From Streptomyces atroolivaceus (lineage in GTDB: Bacteria; Actinomycetota; Actinomycetes; Streptomycetales; Streptomycetaceae): DNA of 64,000 nt. The DNA is taken from the NCBI RefSeq assembly GCF_000717025.1, contig NZ_JNXG01000001.1, positions 496,001 to 560,000 of the forward strand. Reading direction: 5' to 3'. Each line of letters starts with the position of its first letter. Position 1 is the first letter of the stretch. Shown piece by piece: positions 50,503 to 60,039 of the stretch. The notes under the pieces were generated by a model. That model had not been told where the DNA came from. It saw only the letters and a program-made list of their open reading frames with translations, and did no database searches. The translations under genes were made by a program, and so were the position numbers.

Positions 50503-50592
50503 GATCGTCGCCGGGGATCGCGGCCCTGGGCGTACGAAGCGCGCTGGGGAGCTTCCCGGACATGGACGAGGCGTTCGAGGCAGGTGGGGCGG

Positions 50593-51474
50593 ATGGGCGG
50601 CGACGACCGTGACCGGGACGACGTCGTACGGTTCTGGCGGAGGCTCGGACTGCCCGGGATCATCGACGTCCACACGCACTTCATGCCGGAGCGGGTGCTC
50701 AGCAAGGTGTGGGCGTACTTCGACTCGGCGGGCCCGCTGACCGGGCTGGAGTGGCCGATCACCTACCGGCGGGACGAGGACGAACGCCTCGCGCTGCTGC
50801 GCTCGTTCGGTGTGCTCCGGTTCACCTCGATGCTCTACCCGCACAAGGCCGGCATGGCGGCCTGGCTGAACGGCTGGGCGGCCGGTTTCGCCGCCCGGGT
50901 GCCGGACTGTCTGCACACGGCGACCTTCTTCCCGGAGGAGGGCGTGGAGACGTATGTGCGCGAGGCGGTCGAGGCGGGGGCGCGCGTCTTCAAGTCGCAC
51001 CTCCAGGTGGGCGCCTACGACCCGAACGATCCTCTGCTGGAGCCCGTGTGGGGGCTGCTGGCGGAGGCCGGGATCCCGGTGGTGACGCACTGCGGTTCCG
51101 GGCCTGCGCCCGGCGCGTACACGGGTCCCGCGCCGGTCGGCCGCCTGCTGTCCCGTCACCCCCGTCTGAAGCTCGTGGTGGCCCACATGGGGATGCCGGA
51201 GTACGGGGAGTTCCTCGCCCTGGCCGCGGCGTACCCCGGGGTGCGGCTCGACACGACCATGGCGTTCACGGACTTCACCGAGGACTTCACGCCGTTCCCC
51301 GCGGCGGAGCGCGGGCGCCTCGCCGACCTGGGGGACCGGATCCTGCTGGGCACGGACTTCCCGAACATTCCCTACCCGTACGCCCATCAGTTGCACGCCC
51401 TGGAGCGGCTGGGGCTGGGCGACGACTGGCTGCGGGCCGTCTGCCACGGGAACGCGAGCTCCCTGTTCGGGTAG
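50593..51474 (+). CDS. Amidohydrolase family 2 (TIM-barrel metal hydrolase)
   Basis: A 293-aa TIM-barrel hydrolase or decarboxylase of the ACMSD-like amidohydrolase family. The metal site appears as IDVHTHF (HxH), a central His in HLQVGAYD or VVTHCGSG, a second in VVAHMGMPE, and the C-terminal LGTDFPN aspartate. The start may be GTG nine bases upstream. The substrate cannot be deduced. It lies between DUF2797 and a two-component system, same direction. Confidence 0.85.
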   Translation: MGGDDRDRDDVVRFWRRLGLPGIIDVHTHFMPERVLSKVWAYFDSAGPLTGLEWPITYRRDEDERLALLRSFGVLRFTSMLYPHKAGMAAWLNGWAAGFAARVPDCLHTATFFPEEGVETYVREAVEAGARVFKSHLQVGAYDPNDPLLEPVWGLLAEAGIPVVTHCGSGPAPGAYTGPAPVGRLLSRHPRLKLVVAHMGMPEYGEFLALAAAYPGVRLDTTMAFTDFTEDFTPFPAAERGRLADLGDRILLGTDFPNIPYPYAHQLHALERLGLGDDWLRAVCHGNASSLFG

Positions 51475-51556
51475 GGGCGAGGCCGTCCGTGCGTTTCTCA
51501 GGAAATTCACAGGTAGGCGAAAGCTGTCTCTCACGGCCGTCTCACAGGCTTGAGCC

Positions 51557-52294
51557 ATGACGACGACCTCGCCCCAGGGGCGTACAGAACTGCTCAGGCC
51601 CGACCGCAATCCCATCCGCGTCCTGGTCGTGGACGACGAGGCCCCGCTCGCCGAGCTGCTCTCCATGGCCCTGCGCTACGAGGGGTGGGAGGTGCGCAGC
51701 GCCGGGGACGGTGCGGGTGCCGTCCGCACGGCGCGTGACTTCCGGCCCGACGCGGTCATCCTCGACGTGATGCTCCCCGACATGGACGGGCTGGCCGTGC
51801 TCGGCCGGCTGCGGCGCGATCTCAACGATGTGCCCGTGCTGTTCCTGACCGCGCGGGACGCGGTGGAGGACCGGATCGCCGGGCTCACGGCGGGCGGCGA
51901 CGACTACGTCACCAAGCCCTTCAGCCTGGAGGAGGTCGTGGCGCGGCTGCGCGGCCTCATCCGCCGCTCAGGTACGGCCACCGCCCGCAGCGAGTCGACG
52001 CTCGTCGTGGGTGACCTGGTGCTGGACGAGGACAGCCACGAGGTGAGCCGTGGCGAGGACTCGATCCATCTCACGGCGACCGAGTTCGAGCTGCTGCGCT
52101 TCCTGATGCGCAATCCGCGCAGGGTGCTGAGCAAGGCGCAGATCCTCGACCGGGTCTGGAACTACGACTTCGGCGGCCAGGCCAACGTGGTCGAGCTGTA
52201 CATCTCCTACCTGCGCAAGAAGATCGACGCGGGGCGGCCCCCGATGATCTACACCCGGCGCGGGGCCGGGTACCTGATCAAGCCCGGTGAGTAG
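51557..52294 (+). CDS. OmpR-family response regulator
   Basis: A 245-aa regulator. The receiver domain (about 20-135) has the acidic pair in VVDDE, phospho-acceptor Asp in VILDVMLPDMDG and lysine in VTKPF. The OmpR-type winged helix (about 150-243) includes LTATEFELLRFLMRNPRRVLSKAQIL and YLRKKID. It overlaps the downstream sensor kinase by 8 bp, forming a pair of the TrcRS/TcrA type that controls the following genes or others. Confidence 0.92.
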   Translation: MTTTSPQGRTELLRPDRNPIRVLVVDDEAPLAELLSMALRYEGWEVRSAGDGAGAVRTARDFRPDAVILDVMLPDMDGLAVLGRLRRDLNDVPVLFLTARDAVEDRIAGLTAGGDDYVTKPFSLEEVVARLRGLIRRSGTATARSESTLVVGDLVLDEDSHEVSRGEDSIHLTATEFELLRFLMRNPRRVLSKAQILDRVWNYDFGGQANVVELYISYLRKKIDAGRPPMIYTRRGAGYLIKPGE

Positions 52295-53939
52295 TCCCGT
52301 GAGCGGGAGGAGCACGCGCCGCCCCTGGACGCTGCGGACCCGGCTCGTCGTGTACGCGGTGACGCTCATCGCGGTGGTCGCGGCCGTGATCGGTTCCGTC
52401 ACCGCGATCGCCTTCCAGAGCTACATGTACGGGAAGCTGGACGACCAGCTGCACGACCTCACCATGATGGCGACGGCGCGCCCGCCGGGCAGCGGCACGA
52501 TCACTCCGGGCGGCCCGGAGAGCCGGGAGGAGCTGGACTTCATCGGGATGGGCGGCCAGCCGTTCAACACGTTCGCCGCCGTGGTCTCCGACGGCTCCGT
52601 CACCGGGTCGAAGGTGGTCAAGAAGGCCGGCCCGGAGGCGAGGGAGAACACCGAGGAGCTGACCGGCGCGCAGGAGAGCGCACTCGAAGCCTCGGACCCG
52701 GCCCCGGACGGCGGCCCCCATGACGTCGAACTCCCCGGGCTCGGCGGCTACCGCGTGCAGTTCGTCCCCGCGGCCGGTGGCACGGCCGTCCTCGTCGGCA
52801 TCCCCACGGCCGAGGTGGACAAGGCCGTCACCACCCTGATCCTCGTCGAGGTCTGCGTCACCGGGGCCGGGCTCATCGCCGCCGGGATCGCCGGCGCCGC
52901 CATGGTCGGTGTCGCGCTGCGCCCGCTGCGCAGGGTGGCCGCCACAGCGACCCGGGTGTCCGAACTCCCGCTGCACAGCGGCGAGGTGGCCCTCTTCGAG
53001 CGGGTCCCGGATGCGGAGGCCGACCCGCGCACCGAGGTCGGCCAGGTCGGCGCGGCACTCAACAGGATGCTGGGGCACGTCGGTTCGGCCCTGGAGGCGC
53101 GGCAGAAGAGCGAGACGCGGGTGCGGCAGTTCGTCGCGGACGCCAGCCATGAGCTGCGCACACCCCTCGCCTCGATCCGCGGGTACGCCGAACTCACGCG
53201 GCGCGGACGGGAGAACGCCGGGCCGGACACCCGGCACGCCCTGGGCCGGATCGAGTCCGAGGCGGAACGGATGACGGGCATGGTCGAGGACCTGCTGCTC
53301 CTGGCGCGCCTCGACGCCGGACGACCGCTCTCGTACGAGAGCACCGATCTCTCGCCACTCGTCATCGACGCGGTGAGCGACGCCCGGGTCGCGGACCGCG
53401 CCCCTGACGGCGCCCCCGGGGCCACCCATCACTGGCGGCTGGAGCTGCCCGAGGTGCCCGCGACGGTGTCGGCCGATCCGACCAGGATCCAGCAGGTGCT
53501 GGTCAACCTCCTGGCGAACGCCCGTACGCACACACCACCGGGGACCACGGTCACGGTCCGTCTGCGCGAGGCGCGCAGGGAGCTGCCCTGGGTGACCCTG
53601 GAGGTCCAGGACGACGGGCCGGGCATCCCGGCCGAGCTGCAGCCGCGCGTCTTCGAACGGTTCGCCCGCGGCGACGCCTCGCGCTCCCGGCACGCCGGGT
53701 CGACAGGGCTCGGCCTCGCCATCGTGCAGGCCGTCGTCGCCGCCCACGGCGGGCTGGCCGAGGTGCGGTCGGTGCCGGGCAGCACGGTGTTCGCCGTCCA
53801 CCTGCCGGCGGACGCGGTGTACGGGGAGGGGGCGGACAGCGCCGCCGGGACCACCGCCGACACCTCTGTGAGCGGGGACGCCGCTCGCGCCCCTGCGGCG
53901 TACTCACAGGCGGACCACAGGCTCAGCACACAGAGGTGA
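52287..53939 (+). CDS. Two-component sensor histidine kinase
   Basis: A 550-aa kinase. The first membrane helix (LRTRLVVYAVTLIAVVAAVIGSV) is followed by an extracytoplasmic sensor region (about 45-170). The second helix (VEVCVTGAGLIAAGIAGAAMVG), a HAMP linker, the HisKA box DASHELRTPLASIRGY, and the HATPase with VNLLANARTH, DDGPGIP and GSTGLGLAIV complete the kinase. All catalytic residues are present. GTG overlaps the regulator stop; a second GTG 12 bases on is possible. Confidence 0.92.
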   Translation: MSSPVSGRSTRRPWTLRTRLVVYAVTLIAVVAAVIGSVTAIAFQSYMYGKLDDQLHDLTMMATARPPGSGTITPGGPESREELDFIGMGGQPFNTFAAVVSDGSVTGSKVVKKAGPEARENTEELTGAQESALEASDPAPDGGPHDVELPGLGGYRVQFVPAAGGTAVLVGIPTAEVDKAVTTLILVEVCVTGAGLIAAGIAGAAMVGVALRPLRRVAATATRVSELPLHSGEVALFERVPDAEADPRTEVGQVGAALNRMLGHVGSALEARQKSETRVRQFVADASHELRTPLASIRGYAELTRRGRENAGPDTRHALGRIESEAERMTGMVEDLLLLARLDAGRPLSYESTDLSPLVIDAVSDARVADRAPDGAPGATHHWRLELPEVPATVSADPTRIQQVLVNLLANARTHTPPGTTVTVRLREARRELPWVTLEVQDDGPGIPAELQPRVFERFARGDASRSRHAGSTGLGLAIVQAVVAAHGGLAEVRSVPGSTVFAVHLPADAVYGEGADSAAGTTADTSVSGDAARAPAAYSQADHRLSTQR

Positions 53940-53964
53940 CAGCGCGGTTGGCGAGTGTCGTCGC

Positions 53965-55275
53965 ATGCGAACCGACACTCCTTGGAGCACCCTGCCGGCC
54001 CGGGACCATCTCCTGGCCGCAGCGGTCGGCGCGGCCGGCGCTCCCGTACCCGTACTCGACGTAGTGATCCCCGTGTACAACGAGGAGAAGGACCTCGAAA
54101 CGTGCGTGCTGCGCCTGCACGACCACCTGGCGCGGACGTTCCCCTACGGCTTCCGGATCACCGTGGCGGACAACGCGAGCACCGACCGCACGCCCCAGGT
54201 GGCGGCCCGGCTCGCGGAGCTCATCCCCGAGGTGCGGTCGTACCGGCTGGAGGAGAAGGGCCGGGGACGGGCGCTGCGGACCGTCTGGTCCCACTCGGAC
54301 TCCCCCGTCCTCGCCTACATGGACGTGGACCTCTCGACCGACCTGAACGCCCTGCTTCCGCTCGTCGCGCCGCTGATCTCCGGGCACTCCGACCTGGCCA
54401 TCGGCTCGCGTCTGGCCCGCAGTTCGCGGGTGGTGCGTGGCTCGAAGCGGGAGTTCATCTCGCGGGCGTACAACCTCATCCTGCGTTCCTCGCTCGCCGC
54501 CCGGTTCAGCGACGCCCAGTGCGGCTTCAAGGCCATACGGCGCGAGGTCGCGCAGCGGCTGCTGCCGATGGTCGAGGACACCGGATGGTTCTTCGACACC
54601 GAGATGCTGGTGCTCGCCGAGCGGGCCGGGCTGCGCATCCACGAGGTGCCGGTCGACTGGGTCGACGACCCGGACTCCACCGTGCACATCGTGAGGACCG
54701 CGACCGAGGACCTCAGGGGCGTCTGGCGGGTGGGCCGGGCCCTCGCCACCGGAGCCCTGCCGCTGGACCGGCTGGCGCGGCCCTTCGGGGACGACCCGCG
54801 TGACCGGGCCGTGCCCGGGGTGCCGCGCGGACTCGCCAGGCAGCTGGTCGGCTTCTGCGTCGTGGGGGCGCTCTCCACCCTGGTCTACCTCGCCCTGTAC
54901 TCCCTCTTCCGGCTGGGCGTCGGCGCGCAGTTCGCCAACGCCGCCGCGCTCCTGGTGTCCGCCGTCGCCAACACGGCGGCGAACCGGAGGCTCACCTTCG
55001 GTGTGCGCGGCAGGGGCGGTTCCGTGCGCCACCAGGCGCAGGGGCTCGTCGTCTTCGCGATCGGGCTCGCCCTCACCAGCGGTTCGCTCGCCGCCCTGGG
55101 CACGGCGTGCGGATCGGCGTCGCACGGTACGGAACTCGCCGTGCTGATCGCGGCCAACCTCGCGGCAACGGTGCTGCGGTTCCTGCTCTTCCGCGCCTGG
55201 GTCTTCCCCGACCGGCGCACCGACCACCAGGACGCCCGCACGGGTGCCGCACACGAACTGAGGAACGTCCGATGA
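53965..55275 (+). CDS. GT2 dolichol-phosphate-mannose-synthase-like / GtrA fusion
   Basis: A 436-aa fusion. The GT2 glycosyltransferase (about 32-270) has DVVIPVYNEEKDLE, VADNASTDRT and YMDVDLSTDL with the DxD motif. The C-terminal GtrA domain (about 290-420) has four membrane helices and the conserved AANRRLTFGVR segment. It probably makes or flips polyprenyl-phosphate-linked sugar for the next gene's product. It follows the kinase with a 25-bp gap and overlaps the next gene by 4 bp. Confidence 0.9.
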   Translation: MRTDTPWSTLPARDHLLAAAVGAAGAPVPVLDVVIPVYNEEKDLETCVLRLHDHLARTFPYGFRITVADNASTDRTPQVAARLAELIPEVRSYRLEEKGRGRALRTVWSHSDSPVLAYMDVDLSTDLNALLPLVAPLISGHSDLAIGSRLARSSRVVRGSKREFISRAYNLILRSSLAARFSDAQCGFKAIRREVAQRLLPMVEDTGWFFDTEMLVLAERAGLRIHEVPVDWVDDPDSTVHIVRTATEDLRGVWRVGRALATGALPLDRLARPFGDDPRDRAVPGVPRGLARQLVGFCVVGALSTLVYLALYSLFRLGVGAQFANAAALLVSAVANTAANRRLTFGVRGRGGSVRHQAQGLVVFAIGLALTSGSLAALGTACGSASHGTELAVLIAANLAATVLRFLLFRAWVFPDRRTDHQDARTGAAHELRNVR

Positions 55276-57470
55276 CCGCCGCCACCCACTCCGGCCACCT
55301 CCAGGAACCGCCCGGCAACCCAGGGGCGCCCCAGGAACCGCCCGGCACTCCGGGGGCGACCGCGCGCGCCGAGGGCAGGCGGGAGCGGCTGTCGCGGCGC
55401 GTCCTCAGGGGCAGGCCCGGGGACCCGCGCTGGGCGAGGCCCGCCTTCCTGGGCATGCTGCTGGTCATCGGACTCGCGTACCTGTGGAATCTCAGTGCCT
55501 CCGGTTACGCCAACTCCTTCTACTCCGCAGCCGTGCAGGCCGGCAGCCAGAGCTGGAAGGCGTTCTTCTTCGGCTCGCTGGACTCCGCGAACGCCATCAC
55601 CGTCGACAAGCCCCCGGCCACGCTCTGGCCGATGGCCCTGTCGGTGCGGCTCTTCGGGCTGAGCTCCTGGGCGATCCTCGCGCCCCAGGTGCTGATGGGT
55701 GTCGCGACGGCCGGTGTCCTCCACGGAGCCGTGCGCCGCCGTTTCAGCGCCGCCGCCGGGCTGATCACGATGGCGGTCTTCGCGCTGACCCCGGTCGCCG
55801 CGCTGATGTTCCGCTTCAACAACCCGGACGCGCTGCTCGCGCTCCTGATGACCGTCACCGTCTGCTGCGTGCTGCGCGCGCTGGAGGGCGGCCGGACGAA
55901 GTGGCTGGTCTGGGCGGGTGCAGCGGTGGGTCTGGCGTTCCTGTCGAAGACCCTGCAGGCCTTCCTGATCCTGCCGCCCCTGGCCGTGCTCTACGCGGCG
56001 CTCGCGCCGGTGTCCGTGCGGAAGCGGTTCGGTCAGCTCGGTCTGGCGGCGCTGGCGATGCTCGTCTCCGGGGGCTGGTGGGTGGCGGTCGTCGAGCTGT
56101 GGCCCGCCTCCTCGCGGCCGTACATCGGGGGCTCGCAGAACAACTCCTTCCTGGAACTCACCTTCGGCTACAACGGACTCGGCCGGATCAACGGCGAGGA
56201 GACCGGCAGCGTGGGTGGCGGCGGTGGCGGCGGCCAGGGCGGCGGATGGGGTGAGACCGGCATCGGCCGGATGTTCAACTCCGAGATCGGCGGCCAGATC
56301 TCGTGGCTGCTGCCCGCCGCGCTGATCCTGCTGGTCGCGGGTGTCTGGCTGACCTGGCGGGCGAAGCGGACCGACACGGCCCGTGCGGCGTTCCTCGCCT
56401 GGGGCGGTTCGCTGCTGATGACGGCCTTCGTCTTCAGCTTCATGGCCGGCATCTTCCACCAGTACTACACGGTGGCCCTGGCGCCCTACATCGCGGCGCT
56501 GGTGGGCATGGGCGCCACGGTCCTCTGGGAGGAACGGAGCAAGTGGTGGGCGGGCGCCGCGCTCGGCGCGGCCGTCGCTGCGACGGCCGTCTGGGCGTAC
56601 GTCCTGCTGGGGCGCACGCCGGACTACGTCCCGTGGCTGCGCTGGGCCGTCCTGACCGTTGGCCTCGTGGGCGCCTTGGGGCTGCTGCTCGCGGCACGGC
56701 TGGGCCGGGTGCTCGTGCTGGGCGTGGCGGGTCTGGGCATGGCGGCGTCGCTGGCCGGGCCGACGGCGTACACGATCAGCACGCTCGGCACCGGGCACCA
56801 GGGTTCGATCGTCACCGCGGGTCCGTCGGGCGCGAGCATGGGCGGCGGCCCCGGCGGCGGGCCGGGCGGCGGCGAGGGCGGCGGACCCGGCGGCGGCATG
56901 CAGCCCCCGGGCCAGGGCACGCAGCAGGGCGGCCGGCCGCCGGGCAACCAGCAGGGCAACGCGCCGGGTGGCGGCTTCCCGGGCGGCGGCACACCGGGCC
57001 AGGGCACACAGGGCCAACAGGGGCAGGGACAGGCTTCCGGCGGCAGGCAGGGCGGTATGCCCGGCGGCGGTACAGGGGAAGGCGGCATGGGCGGTGGCGG
57101 CATGGGAGGCCTGCTCAACGGCGCCTCCGTGGACTCCGAGGCCAGGACGCTCCTGACGCAGAACGCCGACGCCTACACATGGGCAGCCGCGGCCATCGGT
57201 TCGCAGAACGCCGCGAGCTACCAACTCGCCACCGGCGACCCGGTGATGGCGATCGGCGGATTCAACGGCAGCGACCCGTCCCCGACACTCGCCCGGTTCC
57301 AGCAGTACGTGGAGGACGGAGAGATCCACTACTTCATCTCGGGCGGCATGGGCGGCGGTATGGGCGGTGAAGGCGCCTCCTCCCAGATCTCCACCTGGGT
57401 GGAGGAGAACTTCGAGGAGGTCACAGCGGGGAGCGCGACCTTCTACGACCTCACCCAGCCGAAGGGCTAG
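55272..57470 (+). CDS. GT39/ArnT-like membrane glycosyltransferase
   Basis: A 732-aa polytopic enzyme transferring sugar from a lipid-phosphate donor. About 11-12 helices occur in the first ~500 residues, with the family motifs in the first external loop (YYA-like YANSFYSAAVQAG and VDKPPATLW) that supply the catalytic Asp. A Gly/Pro/Gln-rich low-complexity stretch (~520-615) follows, and an extracytoplasmic C-terminal domain ends it. ATG overlaps the GT2-GtrA stop. It works with the preceding gene in cell-surface glycosylation. Confidence 0.9.
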   Translation: MTAATHSGHLQEPPGNPGAPQEPPGTPGATARAEGRRERLSRRVLRGRPGDPRWARPAFLGMLLVIGLAYLWNLSASGYANSFYSAAVQAGSQSWKAFFFGSLDSANAITVDKPPATLWPMALSVRLFGLSSWAILAPQVLMGVATAGVLHGAVRRRFSAAAGLITMAVFALTPVAALMFRFNNPDALLALLMTVTVCCVLRALEGGRTKWLVWAGAAVGLAFLSKTLQAFLILPPLAVLYAALAPVSVRKRFGQLGLAALAMLVSGGWWVAVVELWPASSRPYIGGSQNNSFLELTFGYNGLGRINGEETGSVGGGGGGGQGGGWGETGIGRMFNSEIGGQISWLLPAALILLVAGVWLTWRAKRTDTARAAFLAWGGSLLMTAFVFSFMAGIFHQYYTVALAPYIAALVGMGATVLWEERSKWWAGAALGAAVAATAVWAYVLLGRTPDYVPWLRWAVLTVGLVGALGLLLAARLGRVLVLGVAGLGMAASLAGPTAYTISTLGTGHQGSIVTAGPSGASMGGGPGGGPGGGEGGGPGGGMQPPGQGTQQGGRPPGNQQGNAPGGGFPGGGTPGQGTQGQQGQGQASGGRQGGMPGGGTGEGGMGGGGMGGLLNGASVDSEARTLLTQNADAYTWAAAAIGSQNAASYQLATGDPVMAIGGFNGSDPSPTLARFQQYVEDGEIHYFISGGMGGGMGGEGASSQISTWVEENFEEVTAGSATFYDLTQPKG

Positions 57471-57513
57471 CCCCCGGGCCGCTCCCCCCGAGGACGAGGA
57501 CGGCGGCGAAGAA

Positions 57514-57557
57514 GGGCGGTGGCTCCGGAGACCTGCTCCGGGGCCACCGCCTTCGCG
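57514..57557 (+). terminator. Terminator of the glycosyltransferase operon
   Basis: GGGCGGTGGC...CCGGAG pairs with CTCCGG...GCCACCGCC around a short loop, about 45 bp after the stop. Confidence 0.65.
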
Positions 57558-57587
57558 CACCCGGGACGCCACCGGGCGAGAAAGCGT

Positions 57588-57643
57588 TGTACGGCGTACA
57601 GGGTGTGCTCTACGGTGTACGGGAACACGTCCCGTACACCGTA
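57588..57643. promoter_or_regulatory. GTAC-palindrome operators upstream of the MFS gene
   Basis: TGTACGGCGTACA (57588-57600) is an exact palindrome. TACGGTGTACGGGA (57611-57624) and TCCCGTACACCGTA (57630-57643) are perfect 14-bp inverted arms. They end 26 bp before the transporter start and are likely sites for the TetR protein encoded downstream. Confidence 0.75.
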
Positions 57644-57668
57644 CAAGTGCGCCGGAACAGGAGTCCGC

Positions 57669-59168
57669 ATGACGGCGACCGCCGCCGAGCAGAACGGCCT
57701 CGAGCCCCGGAGCGGCCATGCGCGGCGCTGGCTGATCCTCGGAGTCATCTGCCTCGCCCAGCTCACCGTGCTGCTCGACAACACCGTCCTGAACGTCGCG
57801 ATCCCCTCGCTGACCGAGGACCTCCACGCCTCCACCGCCGATGTGCAGTGGATGATCAACGCCTACGCGCTCGTCCAGGCCGGACTGGTGCTCACCGCGG
57901 GCAGTGCCGCCGACCGCTACGGCCGCAGGAGGATGCTGGTCGCGGGCCTCGCACTGTTCGGTGTCGGTTCACTGGCCGCGGGGCTCGCACAGTCCTCCGG
58001 GCAGTTGATCGCCGCCCGGGCGGGGATGGGCGTCGGGGGCGCGCTGCTGATGACGACCACCCTCGCGGTGGTGGTGCAGATCTTCGACGACGCCGAGCGC
58101 GTCAAGGCCATCGGGATCTGGTCCACCGTCAACTCCCTGGGCTTCGCGGCCGGCCCGCTGCTCGGAGGAGCGATGCTCAACCACTTCTGGTGGGGGGCGA
58201 TCTTCCTCATCAACATCCCCGTGGCGATCCTCGGGCTGGTCGCGGTCGTCAGGCTCGTCCCGGAGTCCAGGTCTCCCCGAGGTGACCGTCCCGACCTGGT
58301 CGGGGCGCTGCTCTCCACCGTCGGCATGGTGGCCGTCGTGTACGCGATCATCTCCGGACCGGAGCACGGCTGGACCTCCGGGCAGGTCATGCTGACCGGC
58401 TCCGCGGGGGTGGCCGTGCTCACCGGGTTCGTCCTGTGGGAGCTGCACGTCCCGTATCCGATGCTGGACATGGGCTTCTTCCGCAACCAGAGGTTCACCG
58501 GCGCTGTGGCCGGCGTGATCCTGGTCGCCTTCGGCATGACGGGCTCGCTCTTCCTGCTCACCCAGCACCTGCAGTTCGTCCTGGGCTACGAGCCGCTCGA
58601 AGCCGGGCTGCGCACGGCGCCCCTCGCCCTCACCGTCGTCGCCCTCAACCTCACGGGGCTCGGTGCCCGGCTCGTGGGGAAGGCGGGTACGCCCGCCGTC
58701 ATCGCCACCGGGATGTGCCTGCTGGCCGCCGGGCTCGGGGCCGTCGCCCTGCTGGGCGGGCGGGACTACGGCGGCATGCTGCTCGGCCTGGTCGTCATGG
58801 GGGCGGGCGTCGCGCTCGCCATGCCCGCGATGGCCAACGCGATCATGAGCGCCATCCCGCCGGAGAAGGCGGGCGTGGGCGCCGGAGTGAACGGCACCCT
58901 CGCCGAGTTCGGCAACGGACTCGGGGTGGCCGTGCTCGGGGCCGTGCTCAACTCCCGGTTCACCGCGCTCGTACCGGGTGTCGTCGGGGCCGCCTCCCTT
59001 CCCGCCGCGCTCGCCGCCGCGGACGGGGCGGCGGAGCGTGAGCGCGTCACGGACGCCTTCGCCTCGGGCCTGGAGACCAGCCAACTCGTCGGCGCCGCGG
59101 CGGTCCTGGCCGGCGGGCTGCTGGCCGCGGCCCTGCTGCGGAGGGCGGAGCGCGCGGAAGCGGACTGA
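57669..59168 (+). CDS. MFS drug efflux transporter, DHA2 family
   Basis: A 499-aa proton-driven exporter with 14 predicted helices. The DHA motifs are visible: LDNTVLNVAIPSL in helix 1, GSAADRYGRRRML in the helix 2-3 loop, and GPLLGGAML as motif C in helix 5. Palindromic operators precede it and a TetR regulator gene follows, a standard drug-efflux unit. The exported compound cannot be deduced. Confidence 0.92.
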   Translation: MTATAAEQNGLEPRSGHARRWLILGVICLAQLTVLLDNTVLNVAIPSLTEDLHASTADVQWMINAYALVQAGLVLTAGSAADRYGRRRMLVAGLALFGVGSLAAGLAQSSGQLIAARAGMGVGGALLMTTTLAVVVQIFDDAERVKAIGIWSTVNSLGFAAGPLLGGAMLNHFWWGAIFLINIPVAILGLVAVVRLVPESRSPRGDRPDLVGALLSTVGMVAVVYAIISGPEHGWTSGQVMLTGSAGVAVLTGFVLWELHVPYPMLDMGFFRNQRFTGAVAGVILVAFGMTGSLFLLTQHLQFVLGYEPLEAGLRTAPLALTVVALNLTGLGARLVGKAGTPAVIATGMCLLAAGLGAVALLGGRDYGGMLLGLVVMGAGVALAMPAMANAIMSAIPPEKAGVGAGVNGTLAEFGNGLGVAVLGAVLNSRFTALVPGVVGAASLPAALAAADGAAERERVTDAFASGLETSQLVGAAAVLAGGLLAAALLRRAERAEAD

Positions 59169-59247
59169 GAGCCGCAGGTGACGGGCATAGCATCGGACGA
59201 GGGTGCCGGTACGCAGGAGTGCCACCGCAAGACAAGGAGCGTGCGCC

Positions 59248-60021
59248 ATGGGGTCCGCGGCAGACCATGTGAAGAACCCGTCCCGGGTCAGTGTGTGGCT
59301 GGACCGGCGGACACCCTCGCGCACCCGCAGGACGGACCAGCCTGCCGGGCTCGACCGCGACAGGATCACCGCGGCGAGCGTCCGGCTGCTGGACGCCGAC
59401 GGGCTCGCGAAGTTCTCCATGCGCCGCCTCGCCGCCGAGCTGGATGTCACGGCCATGTCCCTCTACTGGTACGTCGACACCAAGGACGACCTGCTGGAGC
59501 TCGCCCTGGACACCGTCTTCGGCGAGATCCCGGCGGCCCCCGAGGACGCCGACTGGCGCGACCGGCTGCGCGAACTGGCCGTGAGTTACCGGGAGATGCT
59601 GGTTCGCCATCCCTGGGTGTCGACGCTGATCGGCAGCTTCCTGAACATCGGACCGCATTCGATGCTGTTCTCCTACGCGGTCCAGGACGTCATCCGGGCC
59701 ACCGGACTGCCCCTGGAGAACCGGACGGGGGCGATGTCGGCCGTCTTCCAGTTCGTCTACGGGTTCGGCAGCATCGAGGGGCACTTCGTGCAGCGCACCG
59801 TGGAGGCGGGGCTGACCCAGGACGAGTACTTCCGGCGGGCGATGGGCACGATCCGCGCGGACCCCGAGCTCAAGCGGGTCATGGAGCCCTCGGAGAGCCT
59901 CATGGAAGCCCGGGGAGGGGACACCGTGGAGGAGATGCGCGAGCGCGACTTCGTGTTCGCGCTGGACCTCCTGATCGCGGGCATCGAGGCGATGTGCGAC
60001 CGTGCGGCGCACCAGCCGTAG
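59248..60021 (+). CDS. TetR/AcrR-family repressor with TetR_C_1-type domain
   Basis: A 257-aa regulator. The N-terminal HTH (RDRITAASVRLLDADGLAKFSMRRLAAELDVTAMSLYWYV, about 38-80) is of the TetR class and is followed by a helical ligand-binding domain. ATG at 59248 has AAGGAG eight bases upstream. It is placed 80 bp after the MFS gene and probably represses it through the upstream GTAC palindromes. Confidence 0.9.
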   Translation: MGSAADHVKNPSRVSVWLDRRTPSRTRRTDQPAGLDRDRITAASVRLLDADGLAKFSMRRLAAELDVTAMSLYWYVDTKDDLLELALDTVFGEIPAAPEDADWRDRLRELAVSYREMLVRHPWVSTLIGSFLNIGPHSMLFSYAVQDVIRATGLPLENRTGAMSAVFQFVYGFGSIEGHFVQRTVEAGLTQDEYFRRAMGTIRADPELKRVMEPSESLMEARGGDTVEEMRERDFVFALDLLIAGIEAMCDRAAHQP

Positions 60022-60039
60022 CGGGGTGTGCCGGGCCCT

